Origin: JAAFKA01 sp043748455
GTDB taxonomy: Bacteria; Bacteroidota; Bacteroidia; Cytophagales; Thermoflexibacteraceae
Length of the DNA: 17,548 bases
Direction of reading: 5' to 3'
NCBI GenBank assembly: GCA_043748455.1
Contig: JAYTNF010000050.1
Coordinates: 1 to 17,548, forward strand
Shown: positions 1-7,956 of the stretch, piece by piece
Position numbering within the stretch: the first letter of the stretch is position 1
Layout: each line of letters starts with the position of its first letter
Notes under the pieces: generated by a model
Told to the model about the DNA's origin: nothing
What the model saw: only the letters and a program-made list of their open reading frames with translations
The model's database searches: none
Translations under genes and position numbers: made by a program

Positions 1-60
1 CCCAAAGTGCCGTAGCAGTTCCACTGCGGGCAAAATATGTCGTGCCTACGGCACTTTGGG
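1..60. repeat. Perfect 15-bp inverted repeat hairpin
   Basis: The arms at 1-15 (CCCAAAGTGCCGTAG) and 46-60 (CTACGGCACTTTGGG) are exact reverse complements around a 30-base loop. The right arm contains the shorter palindrome GTGCCTACGGCAC at 42-54. The element begins at the first base of the window, so it may extend further left. It could be a terminator for a gene upstream of the window or a dispersed palindromic repeat. Confidence 0.75.
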
Positions 61-82
61 AGGAAGAATATACGTTTGCTAT

Positions 83-106
83 AAATATTTCGTGCCTAAA
101 GGCACT
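83..106. repeat. GTGCC palindrome, second copy
   Basis: The 14-bp palindrome GTGCCTAAAGGCAC (92-105) is preceded by AAATATTTC. This matches the AAATATGTC that precedes GTGCCTACGGCAC in the first element (33-54). Two copies sharing flank and core 50 bp apart suggest one repeat family rather than two chance palindromes. Confidence 0.6.
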
Positions 107-135
107 AAAAAAGACTTTCTTAGCTTAATAGCATT

Positions 136-150
136 GGACTTTAGTCTATG
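136..150. repeat. CATAGACT palindrome family, partial copy
   Basis: On the minus strand this reads CATAGACTAAAGTCC, matching the left arm and core of the palindromes at 242-259, 6625-6642 and 17478-17495. The right arm is degraded. Confidence 0.45.
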
Positions 151-241
151 ATTTTATCATAACTTTAATTAGCAAAATTTACAATAAACTTACTAAAAAT
201 AAGTGTTCTTAATGGTTTTCCAAATTGTAATTTTAGAAAAT

Positions 242-259
242 CACAGACCAAAGTCTGTG
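242..259. repeat. CATAGACT palindrome family, copy 2
   Basis: CACAGAC (242-248) and GTCTGTG (253-259) form a perfect 7-bp stem around CAAA. It belongs to the same family as 136-150, 6625-6642 and 17478-17495. Confidence 0.55.
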
Positions 260-551
260 GTACAAGCACTACGCAACTTACATTAGTTATTACAAAGATA
301 GTAAAATCTTGGAAAGTTGTGTTAAAATTTGAAATTTTAAACAACACACAAATTATTATAATAATATTAAAAAGTAATTTGTTTTATTTTTTATAACTTT
401 CAACGAAGTTTTCACGTATTTTATCGAAAAGATTATATTTATTTTTTAAAACTTGTAATTTGCATTTGGTTTCTAAAACACAAATTATTCAGTCTAAACC
501 ACTCGTAAAATACTTAGATAGTACACTCACTTTTATTAAATCTTTATTTTT

Positions 552-3500
552 ATGAAATCATCCTATAATGTTTATTTCCTCTTAGTATTATTTGTAGCAA
601 TAACTTTTCAAGGGTTTGGCCAAGCCATAAGTAAAGGTACAGGAAATTGGAATACTGCTGGCAGCTGGACTGCTTCGGTGGCTGCAACTGGTACAATTAC
701 AGTTGCCTTAAATGGTACTGCGGTTACAGGTGTGGGTACAAATTTTACAGGACAACTCACCGTTGGAGACCCAATTTTTAATGGTACAAGTAATTATATT
801 GGTATTATAGCCTCTATTACCAATGCTACAAATTTAGTTTTGGTAGAAGGTGCTTTTGTAGCTGTTGCAGCAGCTGCTTACAGACGCACAGACCCTACAA
901 ATACAACTTCGGCTGTACCTAATGCCACAACAATAGATGTTGTTATTAGAAACGGACATACCATTACACAAAACGCATCTCCTCGAGATGTAAGGGTTTT
1001 AGCCATTGCATCAGGTGGAGCATATCAAACAGATAATAATAATAGAACTCTGACTGTAAATAATAGACTGACTGTTTTATCTGGTGGAGACTTTAACTCT
1101 CGTGAAGCTACTTTAACAGTTACATTGGCAGCTACTATTACAGGCACTTTTAGAGATAATAATAACAATGGTTCTAATACTTTTAATGCTACATTAACAG
1201 TGAATACTGGTGGCTCTTTTGATGCTGCACAAAGTAGCTTAACAGTGGCAGGAGCAACAAGTATTTCGGGCACTTTCCAAGACACAAACACAAATGGTAC
1301 AAATACCATGACAGGTTTAGTAACAATAAATGTGGGTGGTACTTTTAGCACAACTACAATTACCACAACTACAGATATGGTTTTTCGTGGTGGAATTGCC
1401 AATAATGGAATTTTTAATGCAGGGGCAGCTAACTTTAATACAACAGCAGCCCAATCCATTTCAGGTGCAAATGCCATGTCTTTTGCAAATGATGTTACTA
1501 TTACTGGAGCAATTACAGTTACAAATAACAATACAAATACTGTTACTATAAATGGAAATTTAGATGGTAGTGCCGCAGGTTCAACTTGGACACAAGCCGC
1601 AGGCACTACCTTAAATTATGGTGGTGGAAATCAGCCTTTTAATACAAATGGAGCTTTAAATGCAGGTGCAAATTGCAATACTATAAATTATAATGCTGCA
1701 AATTCACAAGGAGTACGAGGTACAACCTATTGTAATTTAAGTATTACAGGCAATAATACAAAAACCTTACAAGGTGCAACAACGGTTACAAATTTACTTA
1801 CAGTTACAAACACTTTAATTACTTCTGCACCAACCTTAGAATTAGACATACAAGATATTACTGTAACAGGTACAACTGTTATTACAGGTGCTGCTGTTAC
1901 AACTTATGGAACTTATGGAGCAGGAAATGGTGCATATTTGAGTGATAACAATGCCACAGGCACAAATACCTTTACTGGTTTGGCAAGTTTGGCTATTAAT
2001 GGTGATTGGAATACAAATGCTTCAAATGTTATTTTTCAAGGTGGAATAACCAATAATGGACGCAGGTTTGTAGCAAATACTGCAAATTTTAATGGTACTC
2101 AAAATATTGCAGGAGCAGGTCTTGCAAGGTTTAATGGCAATATCACTATTGCGGCTGGCTCAATAGTTACCAATTCTGGTTTTGTATATGCGGCTGGACT
2201 TGTGCAAGGTTCATCAGCCGCATCTTCATGGGTAAATACTGGGTTTTTGAAATACGACAATGGCACAAATCTTATGACAACAGGTATATTTAATGCTTCT
2301 GCTGATTATAATACTGTGGATTATATTTGTAATTGCCCCCAAGTTGTCAAAGATATTGATTATTATAACCTTACAGTTACTAATAGTACAAAAACAATGG
2401 CACCAAGCACAACACGTAATGTAAATGGTATGCTTACGGTCAAAAATTCTAATTTTACAGTCAGCACCATAAAACTAAATGTAAAATTGGCCACAGTTGG
2501 TCATACTCCTGGCGGTGCAGCAGCCTCCTTCAACAATACAAGTACCGCAGTTGCTGGAACAACCACAAATTTTAATCAGAATACTGCTTTTACAGGAAAA
2601 TTTGATGTGATTTCAGCAAGTAATGATGATGATAGTTATGCATATAGCAATAATGGTTCTGATGTAGTTTTGCAACGTGGTATCGCAGGTGGAGTGTATG
2701 CCGTAAAAACAACTAATTTTACCACTGCACCCACGCAATTTGTAGCACAATTTGAGTTTGAAGCAAAAACAAAATCTACAAATACAAATGTGGCAACTAT
2801 TTTATTGGGCGATGGTTTCACAAATGACTTAACAAGAAATACTGCCACTGCAAGATTACAATTTAATATTGATGCTGCCAATAATCAATATTCTATCACA
2901 AATCCAGATGGAACAGTATTTACCTCTACACCACTACAAAATTCTCGTCAAACCATAACTTGGGTTATCAATAGGGTTGCGGGTACATATAATTATACAG
3001 ACCCATTAGGCGTTGCAAACACCGTAACAGCAAATAGCGTAGATATTTGGATAGGTACATCATTAATTGTCAATAATTCAGCAATGCAAACTACTGGAAT
3101 GGCAGTAAATGATATAAAACTAATTTATGATACAAGTAATGAAGTTACTCCTTTCCAAGAAAAATCAAATATAACAATTAGTAATTTACGTTTTTACCTA
3201 ACACCGCCTACCAATATTTCGGGAGTTATTAACCGTTATACAAGTGTTTCAGCTCTTAATGTTGCAAGAACACAACTTACAGTAGCTTCAAATACAGGTT
3301 TTGTAGCAGGAAATCGGGTCATGGTTATTCAAATGAAAAATGCCACCATTGACAACACAGATGCAGCAACTTATGGCAATATTACAAGCTATAATAATGC
3401 AGGAAAATTTGAATTAGCAAGAATAGCAAGTGTAACAGGCGGAACAACAGTAAATTTAACCTCTGGCTTACTCAATACTTATGATGCAGGAACAGCCAAT

Positions 3501-5057
3501 GCAGGCGTACAATTAATTTTTGTACCCGAATATGCGAATGTCATTGTAGATGGACTTTTAACTGCCCAAGCATGGAATCCAAGCACACAAACAGGTGGCG
3601 TATTAGCACTTGCCGCCACAGGGACTGTAACCTTACAAGCAGATGTAGATGTAACAGGATTAGGATTTAAAGGGGGAATTATTGGTGGAAATAACGGAAA
3701 TTGTAGAGAAGGAACATATCGTACAAACGATATGACATATGGACAAAAAGGCGAAGGAATAACCACAGATGCTAATGATAGAGGTAGAGGGAAATTGGCT
3801 AATGGTGGTGGTGGTGGAAACCCTCACAACTCTGGTGGTGGTGGCGGCGGAAATTTTGGTAAAGGTGCAAATGGTGCAAGACAATGGAATTGTTTGTCAT
3901 CTGGAACAGATAGCAGCAACGACTGTATTGATGATGCCCCAGGTTCAATGCCACCCACAATTACCGAGATTAACAGTGGCGGTGGTGGTGCAATACTTGA
4001 TTATACAACAGGTAGAATTTTTTTAGGCGGCGGCGGTGGTAGTGGACAGCAAAATGATGGATTTGGTACAAGTGGTGCAAATGGTGGTGGCATTATTGTG
4101 ATGTTGGCAAGTGCCATTGACGGAAACGGATTTCTTATGGCAGCAAAAGGTGCCTCTGTATTAGCCACGGCAGGAAACGATGCTGGTGGTGGTGGTGGTG
4201 CTGGTGGTGCAATATTTTTAGATACAAAAGTCTATGGAACTACACTAAGAATAAATGTGCAAGGTGGTAAAGGTGGTGACGTAGATTTTTCAACTTGTCA
4301 TGGCAATGGTGGTGGTGGTGGTGGTGGGGTTTTGCGATTGCAAATTAACCCAACCCCTGCCAATCTTACAGTTGTAAGAGGTGGAGGCCCAAGTAGCAGA
4401 AATGCAGATAATTCAGATTGTGCCTTGACTGCAAACTCTTATTTCTGTGCAGAATCAACTGGAGATGGTGGTGTAATTTTTAATAATATTTCCATATTGC
4501 CCGTTACAATTTCTACATTTAATGCTCGAAAACTAAATACAGAAGCCTTATTGGAATGGACAACTTCCCAAGAAATTAATGCTAAACACGTTTTAGTAGA
4601 ACGTAGCAATGATGGAATAATTTTTAGCACCATTACAGCCATAACAACAAAAGGAAATTCAAGTTCTTTTGCAGATTATAGTTGGATAGACACAAATCCA
4701 ATGAATGGTGTTAATTATTATCGTTTGAAGTTTGTTGATATAGATACCAAAACAACATATTCACAAATCAAGACTTTAAGTTTTGAAAATACAATGGCAC
4801 TGTTAGCAGAAATTTACCCAAATCCTGCAACAAAAAATGGCTTTTTCGTTGTCCTTCGAGATTCAAAAAAAATAGATAATATGATAGTAACCATGTATGA
4901 CATGTTAGGAAGAACTGTTGAAACAACCATTCAGAAAACTGCAATGCTGAATACTTTTCAAATTGTGCCAAAACAAAATAATCTTACCGCAGGAATTTAT
5001 GTAGTTGATATTGTTACAGATAACATAAGAACAACAAAGAAATTAATGATTGAGTAA
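552..5057 (+). CDS. Large secreted protein with T9SS C-terminal sorting domain
   Basis: This is a 1501-residue exported protein, probably displayed on the cell surface or released by the type IX secretion system. Residues 1 to about 25 form a signal peptide (hydrophobic core LLVLFVAITF, then FGQA). Residues 26 to about 690 are Asn/Thr/Gly-rich beta-strand repeats with NWNTAGSW-type motifs, probably a beta-helix or beta-sandwich stalk; two modules of about 220 residues look like diverged duplicates. Residues about 715-885 resemble a concanavalin/LamG-like sandwich. About 895-1060 is a module often seen in large Bacteroidota surface proteins (NRVMVIQMKNA, then GLGFKGG). About 1037-1285 is very glycine-rich, with GGGGG runs and scattered cysteines. 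About 1314-1415 is the Fn3-like domain usual before sorting signals (LPVTISTF, LEWTTSQEINA, NYYRLKFVD). About 1421-1501 is the type A sorting domain (IYPNPAT, GIYVVDI, KKLMIE at the end). The substrate or ligand is unknown; adhesion or matrix function is inference. No Shine-Dalgarno sequence is visible. Confidence 0.92.
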   Translation: MKSSYNVYFLLVLFVAITFQGFGQAISKGTGNWNTAGSWTASVAATGTITVALNGTAVTGVGTNFTGQLTVGDPIFNGTSNYIGIIASITNATNLVLVEGAFVAVAAAAYRRTDPTNTTSAVPNATTIDVVIRNGHTITQNASPRDVRVLAIASGGAYQTDNNNRTLTVNNRLTVLSGGDFNSREATLTVTLAATITGTFRDNNNNGSNTFNATLTVNTGGSFDAAQSSLTVAGATSISGTFQDTNTNGTNTMTGLVTINVGGTFSTTTITTTTDMVFRGGIANNGIFNAGAANFNTTAAQSISGANAMSFANDVTITGAITVTNNNTNTVTINGNLDGSAAGSTWTQAAGTTLNYGGGNQPFNTNGALNAGANCNTINYNAANSQGVRGTTYCNLSITGNNTKTLQGATTVTNLLTVTNTLITSAPTLELDIQDITVTGTTVITGAAVTTYGTYGAGNGAYLSDNNATGTNTFTGLASLAINGDWNTNASNVIFQGGITNNGRRFVANTANFNGTQNIAGAGLARFNGNITIAAGSIVTNSGFVYAAGLVQGSSAASSWVNTGFLKYDNGTNLMTTGIFNASADYNTVDYICNCPQVVKDIDYYNLTVTNSTKTMAPSTTRNVNGMLTVKNSNFTVSTIKLNVKLATVGHTPGGAAASFNNTSTAVAGTTTNFNQNTAFTGKFDVISASNDDDSYAYSNNGSDVVLQRGIAGGVYAVKTTNFTTAPTQFVAQFEFEAKTKSTNTNVATILLGDGFTNDLTRNTATARLQFNIDAANNQYSITNPDGTVFTSTPLQNSRQTITWVINRVAGTYNYTDPLGVANTVTANSVDIWIGTSLIVNNSAMQTTGMAVNDIKLIYDTSNEVTPFQEKSNITISNLRFYLTPPTNISGVINRYTSVSALNVARTQLTVASNTGFVAGNRVMVIQMKNATIDNTDAATYGNITSYNNAGKFELARIASVTGGTTVNLTSGLLNTYDAGTANAGVQLIFVPEYANVIVDGLLTAQAWNPSTQTGGVLALAATGTVTLQADVDVTGLGFKGGIIGGNNGNCREGTYRTNDMTYGQKGEGITTDANDRGRGKLANGGGGGNPHNSGGGGGGNFGKGANGARQWNCLSSGTDSSNDCIDDAPGSMPPTITEINSGGGGAILDYTTGRIFLGGGGGSGQQNDGFGTSGANGGGIIVMLASAIDGNGFLMAAKGASVLATAGNDAGGGGGAGGAIFLDTKVYGTTLRINVQGGKGGDVDFSTCHGNGGGGGGGVLRLQINPTPANLTVVRGGGPSSRNADNSDCALTANSYFCAESTGDGGVIFNNISILPVTISTFNARKLNTEALLEWTTSQEINAKHVLVERSNDGIIFSTITAITTKGNSSSFADYSWIDTNPMNGVNYYRLKFVDIDTKTTYSQIKTLSFENTMALLAEIYPNPATKNGFFVVLRDSKKIDNMIVTMYDMLGRTVETTIQKTAMLNTFQIVPKQNNLTAGIYVVDIVTDNIRTTKKLMIE
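4185..4325 (+). repeat. GGT trinucleotide runs inside the T9SS protein gene
   Basis: Uninterrupted (GGT)5 at 4185-4199 and (GGT)6 at 4308-4325 encode Gly5 and part of a Gly7 run in the glycine-rich domain. Shorter GGT/GGC runs occur from about 3805. Slippage would change glycine number in frame without breaking the gene. Confidence 0.8.
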
Positions 5058-5070
5058 CTAATTTTATGTG

Positions 5071-5094
5071 GTTGCGGTTTCTCAAAACCGCAAC
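5071..5094. terminator. Hairpin between convergent genes
   Basis: GTTGCGGTTT (5071-5080) and AAACCGCAAC (5085-5094) form a perfect 10-bp stem with the loop CTCA. It lies 13 bp after the stop codon of the large T9SS gene and 51 bp beyond the hemW stop. No long T-run follows on either strand, so termination is inferred mainly from position and stem strength. Confidence 0.55.
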
Positions 5095-5145
5095 TTCACT
5101 ATGCACTTGCAACGAAAACCCAGATGAAACCAAAACCACTTTAAC

Positions 5146-6282
5146 CTACACAAAAAAATCACTACTAATTTTATCAGCTAATAACTTTCCTTTTTGTGTA
5201 AGTATCATTTTATTAGCAATAACTTCTAAAAAGCCTTGTTGTTTATAGCTTTGTAGTATTTTTTCGGGAAAATGATAGTTGTAAGTATTTGCTAAAAAAC
5301 CCATATCACAACCCCACATAGTTCGCAAATTTACCAACAAATATTCGTTAATATGATTTTCCAAAGTTAATATTTCCTTCTCAAAAGCTAATTCGTTATT
5401 TGCTAATGCCTTGATATACAAGCTATTGTTGGCAATATTATGTTGTCGTGTAATTCCGTTATAGGAATGTGCAGATGCACCAATGCCGAGATAATGACCT
5501 TTTTTCCAATAATTGCTATTATGTTTTGAGTATAGATTTGGTTTTGCAAAATTTGAAATTTCATAATGTTCATAACCTTTTTGCGTTAATTTCTCCATCA
5601 ACATTTCATATTCTTGGGCTGCAAAATCATCTGTCGCAGGTATAAATTTCTGGGTTTGTGTCCATTTATGCAATGCTGTTTTTGGCTCAACAGTTAAACC
5701 ATAACTTGAAATATGTGGCACATCAAATTGCAAAGCCATAGCAATATCATTTTCCCAAATATCATGATTTCCATTTTCACCATTCTTAGAATATTCAGTC
5801 GGAATACCATAAATCAAATCAATACTTAGGCTTTCAAAGCCAAATTTTCGGGCTAAATTCACACAATTTGCTGCCTCAACGCCTGTATGTGTACGGTTCA
5901 TGAGTCGCAAATGTGGCTCATGAAAAGACTGAATGCCAATACTTAAACGATTAATACCAATAGTTTTTAAAGCCGCCAATTTCTCTGCGGTCAAATCATC
6001 AGGATTGGCTTCTAAGGTAATTTCTGCATTTTTATCAACACTAAAATATTGCGAAATGGTATCAAAAATCTTTTCTAAGTCCTTGATTTCCAACAAAGAA
6101 GGTGTGCCACCACCAAAATAAATAGTATCTAAATGTTTATTTGTTAAATAATCTTTTTGTAAGGCAATTTCTCTGCACATGGCTTCTATCATTTGCGGTT
6201 TCTGGTTTAAAGAAGTGCTAAAATGAAAATCACAATAAGAACAGGCTTGCTTGCAAAAAGGAATATGAAAATATAAAGACAT
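5146..6282 (-). CDS. hemW: Radical SAM heme chaperone HemW
   Basis: This 378-residue protein has the usual length for HemW, the radical-SAM protein related to coproporphyrinogen III dehydrogenase that binds heme and is thought to deliver it to respiratory enzymes. The [4Fe-4S] cluster motif is at the N terminus: C10-x3-C14-x2-C17 within PFCKQACSYCDF. The residue two after the third cysteine is Phe19, not the fourth cysteine typical of true HemN, which supports HemW. Other family motifs follow: YFGGGTPSLL for SAM binding, EANPDD, SIGIQSF and IDLIYGIP. The C-terminal HemW domain follows (for example YEISNFA and LGIGASAHSY). The start at 6282 is favoured because MSLYFHIPFC is the family N terminus. 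It is convergent with the T9SS gene. There is no Shine-Dalgarno sequence; a tandem heptamer array begins two bases upstream of the start codon. Confidence 0.95.
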   Translation of the reverse strand: MSLYFHIPFCKQACSYCDFHFSTSLNQKPQMIEAMCREIALQKDYLTNKHLDTIYFGGGTPSLLEIKDLEKIFDTISQYFSVDKNAEITLEANPDDLTAEKLAALKTIGINRLSIGIQSFHEPHLRLMNRTHTGVEAANCVNLARKFGFESLSIDLIYGIPTEYSKNGENGNHDIWENDIAMALQFDVPHISSYGLTVEPKTALHKWTQTQKFIPATDDFAAQEYEMLMEKLTQKGYEHYEISNFAKPNLYSKHNSNYWKKGHYLGIGASAHSYNGITRQHNIANNSLYIKALANNELAFEKEILTLENHINEYLLVNLRTMWGCDMGFLANTYNYHFPEKILQSYKQQGFLEVIANKMILTQKGKLLADKISSDFFV

Positions 6283-6284
6283 TT

Positions 6285-6490
6285 TGAAATATGAAATATG
6301 AAATATGAAATATGAAATATGAAATATGAAATATGAAATATGAAATATGAAATATGAAATTATGAAATATGAAATTATGAAATTATGAAATTATGAAATA
6401 TGAAATTATGAAATATGAAATTATGAAATATGAAATATGAAATTATGAAATTATGAAATTATGAAATTATGAAATAGGAATTATGAAATA
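6285..6490. repeat. Tandem 7/8-bp array, 28 units, in the hemW leader
   Basis: Reading the plus strand, ten consecutive TGAAATA heptamers (6285-6354) are followed by a mixture of TGAAATTA octamers and TGAAATA heptamers to 6476. The order there is 8,7,8,8,8,7,8,7,8,7,7,8,8,8,8,7. A degenerate unit (GGAATTA) and one last heptamer then run to 6490. The array ends two bases from the hemW start codon (6282), so on the hemW strand the entire leader is TATTTCA repeats. No spacers are present, so it is not CRISPR. Confidence 0.95.
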
Positions 6491-6538
6491 AGTTAATTTC
6501 CTATTTCATACATTATATTTCATACATTATATTTCATA
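6468..6538. repeat. Inverted end of the array with hairpin and 14-bp direct repeat
   Basis: TATGAAATAGGAA (6468-6480) pairs perfectly with TTCCTATTTCATA (6498-6510) across a 17-base loop. From 6503 a 14-bp unit, ATTTCATACATTAT, occurs twice and is followed by a partial third copy to 6538. These units are in the opposite orientation to the array, so the whole 6285-6538 block is (TGAAATA)n followed by inverted TATTTCA-type copies. Confidence 0.8.
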
Positions 6539-6549
6539 TTTATTTCTTA

Positions 6550-6557
6550 CAAATATA
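6550..6557 (-). promoter_or_regulatory. Possible -7 box for hemW
   Basis: The minus strand reads TATATTTG, an exact match to the Bacteroidota -7 consensus TAnnTTTG. I found no TTG at the expected -33 spacing. If used, the hemW transcript would start near 6543 and carry a leader of about 260 bases containing the full tandem array. Confidence 0.3.
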
Positions 6558-6624
6558 GCTGAAATTTATTCATTTCATTCGTTTTTTTTGCAAATTGCAA
6601 CAAAGAATGTATCAAAAAATGTAT

Positions 6625-6642
6625 CATAGACTTCAGTCTGTG
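6625..6642. repeat. CATAGACT palindrome family, copy 3
   Basis: CATAGACT-TC-AGTCTGTG forms an 8-bp stem with one G-T type mismatch. It lies 33 bp upstream of the lipoprotein start at 6675, so it could be part of that gene's leader or an operator-like site. The same family occurs at 136-150, 242-259 and 17478-17495. Confidence 0.55.
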
Positions 6643-6674
6643 AATTTATTACACACATCAAAATACCAAAATTT

Positions 6675-7832
6675 ATGAAATTTTTAGCCAATATTTTTAT
6701 TTTTATCTCTGTCATTGCCATTATTTCCTCTTGTTCGTCTGGAAAAGGTGCTTTACAACGTGGCAATTATGAAGAAGCCGTTTTGCAAGCTGTAAATCGG
6801 TTGCGAAGTAGTCCTGATAATAAAAACGCCACTGCAACCTTGCGTGAGGCTTATCCCTTGGCATTAAATTGGAACATGAGCAATATTGACAGGCTGCGAA
6901 GTTCGAATGAAAGGTTTAAATGGGAAGGAGTTTTGAACTCTTATCAAAATTTGACAAGGTTGCATGACGAAATTTTGCGTTGTCCTGCATGTTTGCGTTT
7001 GGTGCCAAGTCCGTCAAGTTATTTGAACGAGGCAAATGAAGCACGAAACTTAGCGGCGGCTGAAAGATATGAGGCTGGCGACAAACTCATGGTGGCTGAA
7101 ACAAGAGATAGAATGACTGCAAGAGAAGCATTGTCGCATTTTACGGTTGCCGAAAACTTAGTTTCAAATTACAAAGACACCCGCAAACGCATGGACGAAG
7201 CCCGTTTTTATGCAACTTTGAAAATTGTAGTGGAACAAGTGCCTGTAAATTCTCGCAGTTTTACCCTAAGTGATGAGTTTTTTCGCAACAAAATTTATGA
7301 ATATATTAGCACAAATCCACGAATGAATGAATTTGTGCGGTTTTATACGCCTAATGAAGCTGTTGCAGCAGGTTTGCAAAATCCTGACCATATTGTAAAA
7401 TTGCAATTTGACGACTTTATAGTTGGGCAAACTTTCATGAATTCCAACACAGAAACTGTAACAAGTAAAGACAGTGTAAAAGTTGGAGAGGTGAAAGTGG
7501 AAGGCAAAAAGGTTGATGTTTATAATCGGGTTTCGGCAAAATTAAGCACAAATCGCAAGACTGTAACCTCAAAAGGCTTGTTAGATATGCAAATTATTGA
7601 TGCCTATTCAGGCAAAGTCATTCATCAAGACAAAATGCTTGGCGAGTTTGTGTGGTTTTCTGAATGGGCAAATTTTAATGGTGATGAAAGGGCTTTAACA
7701 AAAGTACAAAAAGATGCTTGTAATCGGAGGGAAGTGCCACCACCACCACCGCAAGACCTATTTGTCGAATTTTGCAGACCTTTATATGACCAAGCAACAC
7801 AAAAAATTAAGAATTATTACCGCAATTTTTAA
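6675..7832 (+). CDS. Predicted lipoprotein, unknown function, TPR-like N-terminal region
   Basis: This is a 385-residue exported protein that I cannot assign to a characterised family. Residues 1-20 form a lipoprotein signal (hydrophobic IFIFISVIAII, then SSC with Cys20 as the lipidation site), followed by SSGKGALQRGNYEEAV. The region from about 24 to 200 is helical and resembles tetratricopeptide repeats (GNYEEAVLQAVNRL, then RMTAREALSHFTVAENL). A CxxC pair (C103, C106, RCPACL) lies in this part and could form a disulfide outside the cytoplasm. From about 200 the sequence becomes more beta-like, ending with a PPPPP run and FVEFCRPLYDQ. The start at 6675 is fixed by the signal peptide. The gene stands alone, with the hemW repeat block upstream and a hairpin downstream. 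An envelope assembly or scaffolding role is only a guess. Confidence 0.85.
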   Translation: MKFLANIFIFISVIAIISSCSSGKGALQRGNYEEAVLQAVNRLRSSPDNKNATATLREAYPLALNWNMSNIDRLRSSNERFKWEGVLNSYQNLTRLHDEILRCPACLRLVPSPSSYLNEANEARNLAAAERYEAGDKLMVAETRDRMTAREALSHFTVAENLVSNYKDTRKRMDEARFYATLKIVVEQVPVNSRSFTLSDEFFRNKIYEYISTNPRMNEFVRFYTPNEAVAAGLQNPDHIVKLQFDDFIVGQTFMNSNTETVTSKDSVKVGEVKVEGKKVDVYNRVSAKLSTNRKTVTSKGLLDMQIIDAYSGKVIHQDKMLGEFVWFSEWANFNGDERALTKVQKDACNRREVPPPPPQDLFVEFCRPLYDQATQKIKNYYRNF

Positions 7833-7861
7833 GGTAAATCATGATAATGTATATGTTGCAA

Positions 7862-7932
7862 TTTGTCATTTTGAGCAAAGCGAGGAATCTGGAATATTAC
7901 ATCAGATTCTTCACTTTGCTCAGAATGACAAA
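7862..7932. terminator. 30-bp inverted repeat between convergent genes
   Basis: The arms at 7862-7891 and 7903-7932 are 30 bp long with three mismatches around an 11-base loop. They contain GTCATTTTGAGCAAAGCG and CACTTTGCTCAGAATGAC. In RNA from the plus strand two of the three mismatches become G-U pairs. This closely resembles the GTCATTCTGAGCGAAGCGAA-type repeat that I know to be widespread between genes in Bacteroidota. It sits between the ends of the lipoprotein gene (7832) and the SMP-30-like gene (7957), where it would work as a two-way terminator. Confidence 0.7.
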
Positions 7933-7956
7933 TTCAAAGTGATTCCTGAATGGAGC

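Larger units (their letters stand above)
1..551. other. Gene-free region with palindromic repeats
   Basis: I see no convincing coding sequence here. The only open frame of note, on the minus strand at 165-347, has low-complexity composition and no recognisable domain. The stretch holds a perfect inverted repeat at 1-60, a related palindrome at 83-106, and two members of the CATAGACT palindrome family at 136-150 and 242-259. The remaining AT-rich DNA (about 300-551) should contain the promoter and leader of the large gene starting at 552. I could not find a good TAnnTTTG box there. Confidence 0.6.

Noticed and set aside
165..347. 60-residue minus-strand frame near the left edge
   Set aside because: It spans one of the CATAGACT palindromes, has no recognisable domain and no support beyond being open.
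1025..1606. 193-residue minus-strand frame inside the large T9SS gene
   Set aside because: Hydrophobic low-complexity shadow of Asn/Thr-rich codons; no start context or domain, and the plus-strand gene is clearly real.
3479..4026. Several overlapping frames across the glycine-rich region
   Set aside because: They are Pro/Thr/Val-rich shadows produced by GGT repeats read in other frames.
5146..6282. HemN (oxygen-independent coproporphyrinogen III oxidase)
   Set aside because: The fourth cysteine of the HemN CxxxCxxCxC motif is replaced by Phe19 and the length of 378 residues fits HemW.
6285..6490. CRISPR-like array
   Set aside because: Units are 7-8 bp and contiguous with no spacers, and no cas gene is nearby; it is a simple tandem repeat.
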